This document shows, one piece after another, positions 6,334-11,470 of a stretch of 11,470 bases of DNA. A program made the position numbers and the translations under genes. A model generated the notes under the pieces. The model was given only the letters and a program-made list of their open reading frames with translations, ran no database searches and was not told the origin of the DNA. The DNA lies in the NCBI GenBank assembly GCA_029259835.1, contig JAJDEL010000508.1:1-11470 (forward strand), read 5' to 3'. Source of the stretch: Planctomicrobium sp. Lineage in GTDB: Bacteria > Planctomycetota > Planctomycetia > Planctomycetales > Planctomycetaceae. Position 1 is the stretch's first letter. Every line of letters starts with the position of its first letter.

Positions 6334-7503
6334 ATGTCAAAGACCATAAGTTCAAAACCGAAACCAAAACGTTCCTCTCAAGGGCCGTTTGTAATCTGGC
6401 ATGGGATGACTCTGTCAGGAGTCTTTGAACTGCTCTCCAAGCGTCCTGGTCTGCATTGGAAACGCATTGGGTTTATTTTGATGCTTCCGATAATGGGCCT
6501 CTACAATTCGGTAATGTCGGCGATAGAAAACCTGTTTTATAGTCGTCGAGTGAAAGAGGTACGACTCGAACATCCGCCCATCTTCATCCTCGGATTTTGG
6601 CGAAGCGGGACAACACTGCTTCACAATTTGATGACCTCGGATCCACAATTTGCTTATCCCAATCTTTACCAAACGATGTTTCCGTCGCACTTCCTGTTAA
6701 CAGAGAAGGTTGCGACGAAGTTGACGGCTTTCATCGTCCCCAAAAGCCGTCCAATGGATAACATGGCAGTCAGTTGGAGCGTGCCACAAGAAGATGAAGT
6801 CGCGCTTTGTATTACCACGCTCATTTCACCGTATTCAGTGCTGGCATTTCCTGGTGATACTGATGAATACAAACCATCACTGCACATCGAGTCCCTACCG
6901 GAAGCAAAGCAAAACCGCTGGAAAGCCGCCCTCGACCTCTTTGTTAGAAAGATTGCGGTACTCTCACCGAAGCAAATCGTCCTGAAATCACCTTCACATA
7001 CGTATCGCGTAGAAACGCTTTTAAAGATGTACCCTGATGCCAAGTTCGTTTACATCTACCGTGACCCGTTCGCTGTCTTCAATTCTGCGTGCCACCTGAG
7101 GCGGACAATGATCGAAGAGAACACTCTTGGGAAAACGATCTTCAAGGATGTTGAGAACGATATCATTACAATCTACAAACAGGCATTCGATCAGTATCAA
7201 TCTGATAAATCTCTGATTCCTGAAGGCCATCTTTGCGAAGTGAAATACGAAGATCTTGCCGCAGAGCCAGTCCAGGAAATGAACAAAATTTACGAGTCGT
7301 TGAATTTGGAAAACGTTGAAGGGATGCGTACGGCTGTCGAGCCACAAGTCGAGAAGCTGAAGAATTACAAGAAAAATCACTTTGAACCTGATCCACATTG
7401 GGCCAAGCAAGTCTTTGATCGCTGCCGCGATGCCTACGACCTCTTCGGGTATGCACCACCCCTCGCCGAATTGTCGGATGAAAAAACGACGACCGATTCA
7501 TAA
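6334..7503 (+). CDS. PAPS-dependent sulfotransferase family protein (Sulfotransfer_3 type)
   Basis: A 389-residue protein that would move a sulfuryl group from PAPS to a hydroxyl, most plausibly on a glycan or lipid given its setting. The 5'-phosphosulfate loop is FILGFWRSGTTLLHNLM (84-100; GFWRSGTT at 87-94). The 3'-phosphate site is KFVYIYRDPFAVFNSACHL (237-255), with Arg243 and Ser251 in the expected places. LKSPSHTYR (217-225) and KYEDLAAEPVQ (304-314) are further family marks. A hydrophobic stretch at about 45-63 could be a membrane anchor placing the enzyme at the inner face of the membrane. The length is typical. GTG 6322 is an alternative start adding four residues. It is divergent from the Wzx/Wzy operon and 134 bases before the epimerase gene. 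The acceptor is unknown; a sulfated exopolysaccharide, sulfolipid or small-molecule target are all possible. Confidence 0.9.
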   Translation: MSKTISSKPKPKRSSQGPFVIWHGMTLSGVFELLSKRPGLHWKRIGFILMLPIMGLYNSVMSAIENLFYSRRVKEVRLEHPPIFILGFWRSGTTLLHNLMTSDPQFAYPNLYQTMFPSHFLLTEKVATKLTAFIVPKSRPMDNMAVSWSVPQEDEVALCITTLISPYSVLAFPGDTDEYKPSLHIESLPEAKQNRWKAALDLFVRKIAVLSPKQIVLKSPSHTYRVETLLKMYPDAKFVYIYRDPFAVFNSACHLRRTMIEENTLGKTIFKDVENDIITIYKQAFDQYQSDKSLIPEGHLCEVKYEDLAAEPVQEMNKIYESLNLENVEGMRTAVEPQVEKLKNYKKNHFEPDPHWAKQVFDRCRDAYDLFGYAPPLAELSDEKTTTDS

Positions 7504-7624
7504 TTTGATTGTTGGCTGGTCCAAACTTTCCTGAAGCAAACCACCATTCTTGCTGGCGTCGTCAGAGTCTGTTCAATACTCTGCAAGATTTACGAGGCAT
7601 CCACTACGCGGGTGACTCGAATGT

Positions 7625-7628
7625 GGAG
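7625..7628 (+). promoter_or_regulatory. Ribosome binding site (GGAG) deciding the epimerase start
   Basis: GGAG lies nine bases before ATG 7638. This supports the short start immediately before the Rossmann motif. The open frame runs back to TTG 7509, but those 43 codons look non-coding and lack a site. Confidence 0.6.
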
Positions 7629-7637
7629 ATCGCAAAA

Positions 7638-8609
7638 ATGGCGAAGTGTCTGATTACTGGTGGTGCTGGCTTTATCGGTAGCCACCTGACAGAAAAGCTG
7701 CTCGGTGAAGGAAATGAAATTGTCGTCGTTGACAACTTCTCAACTGGCGAGAAGTCAAACCTTTCTCACATCGCAGACCATCCGAAACTGACTTTGGTCA
7801 CCGGTTCGATTACCGACCAAACGCTGCTGACTGAAGTGGTTCGTGGAGTCGATACCATATATCACCTTGCCGCTGCAGTCGGTGTCAAACTCGTTGCAGA
7901 AGATCCGGTTCGTACCATTGAGACCAATATCTACCCCACCGAATGGCTACTTCGGCTGGCAGCACAGACCGGTTGCCGATTCTATCTGGCATCGACAAGC
8001 GAAGTGTATGGGAAAAACCCGAAAGAAAAATGGACAGAAGAAGAGGATCTGCATTTCGGTCCGACCTCAAAACCGCGTTGGGCCTACGGTTGTTCGAAAG
8101 CCATTGATGAATTCCTCGCCCTGGCATATCACCAAAAATATGATCTCCCAGTCGTAATCGGAAGGTTTTTCAACGTTGTCGGTCCACGGCAAGTTGGCAA
8201 CTACGGAATGGTGGTCCCCAGATTTATCGATCAGGCACTCAGTGGTGGTCCCTTGGTCGTCTATGACGACGGTCAACAGGTCCGCTGCTTTGCGCATGTG
8301 AAAGAAATTGTCGATTGCATCGCCACCCTCACGAATACTGACGAAGCTGTCGGAGACATTTACAACATCGGCAGCGACCAATCGGTGTCAATCGAACAGC
8401 TTGCAAAAGAGGTCATCAAGCGAGTCGATCCTACCATTGAGATACAGTACGTCGCTTACAGCGACGCTTACGGCAACGATTTCGAAGACGTTCGCCGCCG
8501 CATCCCTGATGTCTCAAAGCTCGGCAAGATGATCGGAAAGAAACCAGGCATGCCCCTCGGTGAAATTCTGGACGACATCATCGCCTGGAAGAGAAGCGTG
8601 AAGGATTGA
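7638..8609 (+). CDS. NAD-dependent nucleotide-sugar epimerase/dehydratase (extended SDR)
   Basis: A 323-residue extended short-chain dehydrogenase/reductase acting on an NDP-sugar in the cytoplasm. The NAD-binding loop TGGAGFIGS is at 7-15, and the acidic Asp32 that selects NAD follows the second strand (VVVDNFSTG). Further hallmarks are HLAAAVG (76-82), the active-site strand STSEVYG (119-125), and the catalytic Tyr150-x3-Lys154 in [20 protein letters not shown] and the later [16 protein letters not shown] motif are typical of the sugar-binding half of UDP-sugar epimerases/decarboxylases. The length fits. The precise reaction (4-epimerase, 4,6-dehydratase or UDP-glucuronate decarboxylase-like) cannot be fixed. 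The likely job is to supply a modified sugar for the adjacent polysaccharide genes. The gene follows the sulfotransferase by 134 bases and may share its promoter. No terminator with a T-run follows. Confidence 0.92.
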   Translation: MAKCLITGGAGFIGSHLTEKLLGEGNEIVVVDNFSTGEKSNLSHIADHPKLTLVTGSITDQTLLTEVVRGVDTIYHLAAAVGVKLVAEDPVRTIETNIYPTEWLLRLAAQTGCRFYLASTSEVYGKNPKEKWTEEEDLHFGPTSKPRWAYGCSKAIDEFLALAYHQKYDLPVVIGRFFNVVGPRQVGNYGMVVPRFIDQALSGGPLVVYDDGQQVRCFAHVKEIVDCIATLTNTDEAVGDIYNIGSDQSVSIEQLAKEVIKRVDPTIEIQYVAYSDAYGNDFEDVRRRIPDVSKLGKMIGKKPGMPLGEILDDIIAWKRSVKD

Positions 8610-8738
8610 AGCCACCGGTTTCCTCACTGATCGAAAAGTGCGCACTGCCTCATAGGGTCCAGCACTCCTGAACACGAATCTCTACTCATGATCAGTCGAG
8701 CAGGTAACTACATGCGCAAGCGCTTCCTGGTCTTTACT

Positions 8739-8760
8739 GGAATTTCTAACTGAGAAATCC
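8739..8760. other. Hairpin, 8-bp stem with one bulge
   Basis: GGAATTTCT, a five-base loop AACTG, then AGAAATCC can pair over eight base pairs with one bulged A. It lies about 130 bases after the epimerase stop. No T-run follows, so a classic intrinsic terminator is not supported; it could help to end or stabilise the epimerase transcript. Confidence 0.3.
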
Positions 8761-9480
8761 TTGCCACCTCAATGATTGCGGCAGGAAATGCCACTTGAGA
8801 ATACGTCGAGGAAAACACCGCATCCTCAATCAAATGAAAGAGTTACAGCAGTTCTTTGTCTGCAAATTGCCGTCTCTGCAACTGCAAGGCAATGCTCTCA
8901 ATGAAACGTAAGGAATCGTATTGACCCATTTTGAAGTAGCTCGTATTGTTTGCGACATCGAGAGCTTGATGAGTGGCTTTCGAAGGTCCGGCAAACGCTC
9001 ATCGCCCCCGGGAATAGATTGACGTCCACAGCCCCCCTTGGACTCTCTGTTCTCGGGTTTTTTTGTTTTATGGCTTGTTTAATGCGGTTGATGAAGACGT
9101 CTGAGCTATTTTGCAGCGTATGTGCAACACCAGAACGGTCTCATTAATTCCCGATTCTCCAACACACGACTCACAAACAAACCGGCAGCCGTGAGACCAC
9201 CGGAGTGAGAGAGTTAGGGGTTTGTCATCGTGCCTGACCGCGTTCATGCGGTTGTTTGGTTTCTTAAAGCGGGTCAACTGATCTGTTTCATGCAAGGCTG
9301 GGAAAGGCTTCGGGCTATGCAATTCGTCAATGGTATGAGCATCAACTGGCAATCTAAATACAATCGCAACCAAACTTGACTCGACTGCAACAACACGGAA
9401 AACGAAATTGGTAGATGGCCTCAGTCTCGTATTTTGCGAATTATTAAAATAGACTGATGCGAAGCGTTCTTCATCCCATG

Positions 9481-9484
9481 GGAG
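9481..9484 (+). promoter_or_regulatory. Ribosome binding site (GGAG) of the cupin-like gene
   Basis: GGAG within GGGAGAG lies six bases before ATG 9491, a strong site by the standards of this window, and fixes the start so that the twin-arginine motif is at the N-terminus. Confidence 0.65.
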
Positions 9485-9490
9485 AGACAA

Positions 9491-10234
9491 ATGGATCGTC
9501 GCGATTTTGCTAAACAGACACTTGGATCCTTACTGACCTTTTCCTTCTTGCAGACGATTCTCGAATCAACGGCTCTCGCGGAGTCCGTCAGACCGATCGC
9601 GGCAAAATGGCTCGCAGAAATCAATCAGATGAGTCTGGACCTCAAAGGGCAAAAGCTCAAACAACTCGATTGGCAGAGTCATGTTGAAGCGTTGTTTCAG
9701 CAAGTGGATCTCGCTGAATTCTTAACGTATGTCGACTTTGCGAAGTTGACGAAAGAGATTCGGTTCAGAGAGCAGGGAGAAAGTTCCTTCAAAGCATCGT
9801 TTCCTCTAGTCGAAGGGTTACCGACCGAACTGGTTTTCGGACACCAGATGTTTGCTCTGGGGAAAGGCCGCTCAGTCGTGCCGCACGGACATGAAAACAT
9901 GGCGACCGCGTTCCTTGTTCTGCAAGGCGAGTTTGCCGGCAAACATTACGATCGTCTGGAGGATGACAAAAAATTTATGATCATCAAACCAACGATTGAT
10001 CGCAAATTTCTGCCAGGCGAATATTCCACCGTTTCCGATCATCGTGATAACGTTCACTGGTTCAAAGCAACAGCCGGACCAGGTTTTATTTTTAACATTC
10101 ACGTCCTCAATGTTGATCCGACGATCAAAAAATCAGGGCGAGTTTACGTCGATCCCGAGGGGGAAAAACTCTCTGGAGGTCGAATCAAAGCTGACAAGCT
10201 CCGTCCCGTCGACGCCTTCAAAAAGTTTGGGTAA
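9491..10234 (+). CDS. Tat-exported cupin-like protein, function unknown
   Basis: A 247-residue protein with an N-terminal twin-arginine signal: DRRDFAK (2-8), then a hydrophobic run LGSLLTFSFL and a plausible cleavage site after ALA-E (28-31). Export folded, after cofactor loading, is therefore likely. The mature half begins with a helical region (35-95). A cupin-like beta barrel follows: GRSVVPHGHENMATAFLVLQ (126-145) plus Gly146 matches cupin motif 1 in spacing, with His132 and His134 as metal ligands. The usual Glu position is Thr139. The second motif region is FLPGEYSTVSDHRDNVHWF (173-191), with His184, Asn187 and His189 as further candidates. The substrate and reaction are unknown. The start is backed by a strong ribosome site. 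The gene stands alone after a long gap and 204 bases before the RDD gene, so its neighbours do not reveal its job. Cupin assignment is good, enzymatic activity uncertain. Confidence 0.8.
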   Translation: MDRRDFAKQTLGSLLTFSFLQTILESTALAESVRPIAAKWLAEINQMSLDLKGQKLKQLDWQSHVEALFQQVDLAEFLTYVDFAKLTKEIRFREQGESSFKASFPLVEGLPTELVFGHQMFALGKGRSVVPHGHENMATAFLVLQGEFAGKHYDRLEDDKKFMIIKPTIDRKFLPGEYSTVSDHRDNVHWFKATAGPGFIFNIHVLNVDPTIKKSGRVYVDPEGEKLSGGRIKADKLRPVDAFKKFG

Positions 10235-10333
10235 TTGATGATCTATTGTATTGCCATATCATCACGGCCTCGTAGCCTGACGACAATATTGACAACTCCC
10301 GTTTGTTCTTGTCACGGAATTCATCCCGTGTAA

Positions 10334-10408
10334 TTTTGGATTCATCTTTCACTGGATGACCTTGCGGCTGAACAAATTGAAGCCTCTGTGAAGAAGCGGA
10401 AAAAGTGA
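10334..10408 (+). pseudogene. Possible remnant: coding-like tail of 24 codons without a start
   Basis: Between the cupin and RDD genes a short frame following a TAA (10331-10333) runs to TGA 10406-10408. It reads like a charged C-terminal tail (LDDLAAEQIEASVKKRKK) but has no ATG, GTG or TTG start. It may be the end of a gene whose body has been lost, or chance. Confidence 0.15.
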
Positions 10409-10438
10409 AAGCCGGCCGTAGATCACACGAAAGATTTC

Positions 10439-10930
10439 ATGTCCATATCTGATTCTGATGGCGACGACCGTTCACTCGCAGACGAATGGCAAGATGACAA
10501 ACGTCACCGGCTGTTAGCACACATCGGTCCTGACTTACTCTCCGGAACACGGAGCGGTCAGAGATATTTTGCATTGGTGATGGATCAACCGATAGCCATG
10601 TTCGCAATGTACATCATTGGAATCAACGCTCCGATTTCAAATCCGGTACTTCATGGGCTGTTCTTCTATTTTGTTTATCTGGCCTATTTCAGTGTGACGG
10701 AAGCGATTTTCGGGCGAACATTTGGGAAATGGTATTTTGGTTTGAAGGTTGTCACGTCTTCAGGGAATAGAATCGGTTGGAGGCAATCCATAGTCCGCGC
10801 TTTAATGATGTCGATCGAAAACAACCCGATCCTACTGGGTGGGCTTCCGGCAGCTCTGTTTGTCTGGTTTTCGCGAAGAAGGCAACGAATTGGTGACATG
10901 CTCGCTGAAACAGTCGTCGTCCAAGTATAA
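10439..10930 (+). CDS. RDD family membrane protein
   Basis: A 163-residue inner-membrane protein. The RDD signature is complete: Arg42...Asp49 in QRYFALVMDQ (41-50), the loop GRTFGKWYFGLKVV (92-105), and the closing RIGDMLAETVVV (150-161) with the second key Asp at 153. Hydrophobic segments are at about 44-62, 70-90 and 130-145. The first 40 residues are acidic and then basic (DSDGDDRSLADEWQDDKRHR) and would be cytoplasmic. The family is small and mostly uncharacterised; some members have been linked to sodium or compatible-solute transport, but nothing here points to a substrate. The ATG at 10439 has only a weak purine run upstream. It is 204 bases after the cupin gene, so operon membership is uncertain. 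Confidence 0.88.
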   Translation: MSISDSDGDDRSLADEWQDDKRHRLLAHIGPDLLSGTRSGQRYFALVMDQPIAMFAMYIIGINAPISNPVLHGLFFYFVYLAYFSVTEAIFGRTFGKWYFGLKVVTSSGNRIGWRQSIVRALMMSIENNPILLGGLPAALFVWFSRRRQRIGDMLAETVVVQV

Positions 10931-11470
10931 TTGCGGCAATGTATTCTTACGGGTAAAAGACGTCCATTCATTATCGTCGGCCACTTGGGTAGCCCGCAGC
11001 GAAGCAGCGTAAGAAGTGAAACCTCACATCATCGTCGAACCTCTTCACGGTCACTGGTCAGCCTGGTGGTCTGGCACTCCACAGATTGCCGCGGGCGGTT
11101 CGTCGCCTGGTGAATCAGTGGATAGGTTACACGAACTGACGCCAGAAGTTGTTTCCAGACGTTTGGAAAACTCGTCAAGTTCGTCTCCGTAGTCAGTTGG
11201 ACTTGAATAACGTGAGGTGAATCAGAGGCTTTTTCTCCTATGTACTTGTCAATTCTTGAATTCTGATGCAGAATGAAACATTGTTTGGCGTTATTGTGAT
11301 GCCTCTTTGTAAATTTCCCGCTCTTTCCGACACCATGTCGGCTAGAGCGCCGTTGATCGGGCGTCCTTGCCCGATCTACGTTTGCGGCTGGACGCCGCCT
11401 TTGAGTGGATCTGTGCGGTGTATCGCCGCATGATTTTCCGACATGAGTCGTGGTGACTTTCTGAGTTCGG
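10931..11470. other. 540-base region without a gene
   Basis: No convincing frame, ribosome site or domain is present on either strand. It contains a short GCAGCGAA/GCAGCGTA tandem within GGGTAGCCCGCAGCGAAGC (10988-11011), a bulged hairpin GTTTCCA/TGGAAAAC near 11151-11171, and the hairpin cluster at 11320-11430. The right part looks like repeat-rich intergenic DNA continuing past the edge. Confidence 0.55.
11320..11430. repeat. Cluster of four small hairpins, probable interspersed repeat
   Basis: Four stem-loops follow one another. They are GCTCT-TT-CCGACA/TGTCGG-CT-AGAGC (11320-11348), CGT-T-GATCGGGC/GCCCGATC-T-ACG (11351-11380, loop GTCCTT), GCGGC/GCCGC (11384-11398, loop TGGAC) and TGCGG/CCGCA (11414-11430). 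In addition GGCGTCC (11360-11366) is complementary to GGACGCC (11390-11396), the second lying across the loop and right arm of the third hairpin, so the middle two hairpins could refold into one longer one. The density of dyads in 111 bases is far above the surroundings and resembles REP/BIME-like elements. No ORF overlaps it. Confidence 0.6.

Larger units (their letters stand above)
8610..9490. other. 881-base region without a convincing gene
   Basis: Stop codons are frequent in all frames. The two short frames here (8950-9147 plus, 9068-9490 minus) have no ribosome site, domain or coding-like composition. Visible structure is limited to the hairpin at 8739-8760, a T-run at 9060-9066 after a weak GTCCA/TGGAC stem, and a 7-base inverted pair GGTCTCA (9137-9143)/TGAGACC (9192-9198). 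The promoter of the cupin gene should lie near the right end. The region may contain worn gene or transposon remnants. Confidence 0.55.

Noticed and set aside
7509..7637. 43-residue N-terminal extension of the epimerase
   Set aside because: TTG start without ribosome site; the Rossmann motif begins right after ATG 7638, which has GGAG upstream.
8641..8665. ATAGGGTCC at 8653-8661 as a second copy of the palindromic repeat
   Set aside because: Only nine bases match and the facing inverted arm is missing.
8950..9147. 65-codon plus frame with a hydrophobic centre
   Set aside because: TTG start, no ribosome site, and the hydrophobic part comes from a T-run; no family resemblance.
9068..9490. 140-codon minus frame
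   Set aside because: No domain, signal or ribosome site; atypical composition; it ends against the strong ribosome site of the cupin gene on the other strand. It looks like chance openness.
10931..11113. 60-codon plus frame after the RDD gene
   Set aside because: Begins directly at the RDD stop with TTG, is Arg/Ser-rich and crosses a repeat-like GCAGCG tandem; no domain.

Overview
The window looks like chromosomal DNA of a planctomycete, probably from the Planctomycetales. This is an inference from its genes and style: moderate GC, several weak or absent Shine-Dalgarno sequences, a TTG start, long non-coding gaps, short palindromic repeats of the TAGGGTCC/GGACCCTA type, and a mix of exopolysaccharide, sulfotransferase, Tat-exported cupin and RDD proteins. 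No rRNA, tRNA, CRISPR array or intact insertion sequence was seen.

Positions 1-5783 (minus strand) hold one compact five-gene run for a Wzx/Wzy-type exopolysaccharide. In transcription order it encodes an O-antigen ligase/polymerase-like membrane protein (4404-5783), a family 2 glycosyltransferase (3493-4368), a Wzx-like flippase (1987-3477), a CelD/BcsL-type GNAT acyltransferase (823-1974) and a family 4 glycosyltransferase cut by the left edge (1-770). Gaps of 12-52 bases suggest one transcript. The expected logic is: glycosyltransferases build a lipid-linked repeat unit, the flippase moves it across the inner membrane, the polymerase/ligase joins units, and the acyltransferase decorates the sugar or forms a peptide-like substituent. 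No priming glycosyltransferase, chain-length regulator or outer-membrane export protein lies in the window; they may lie to the left.

Positions 5784-6333 form a divergent intergenic region with a perfect short dyad, a possible 42-residue ORF and a 65-base double-palindrome repeat. Rightward come a PAPS-type sulfotransferase (6334-7503) and an NAD-dependent nucleotide-sugar epimerase/dehydratase (7638-8609). Together with the left-hand operon they suggest a polysaccharide that may be sulfated and that contains a modified sugar.

After an 881-base gap without a convincing gene come a Tat-signal cupin-like protein (9491-10234) and an RDD-family membrane protein (10439-10930). They have no obvious tie to the polysaccharide locus. 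The last 540 bases hold no gene but carry a cluster of small hairpins at 11320-11430 that looks like an interspersed repeat. I found no clearly new system. The most interesting points are the sulfotransferase beside the Wzx/Wzy cluster, the degenerate cupin motif and the palindromic elements.
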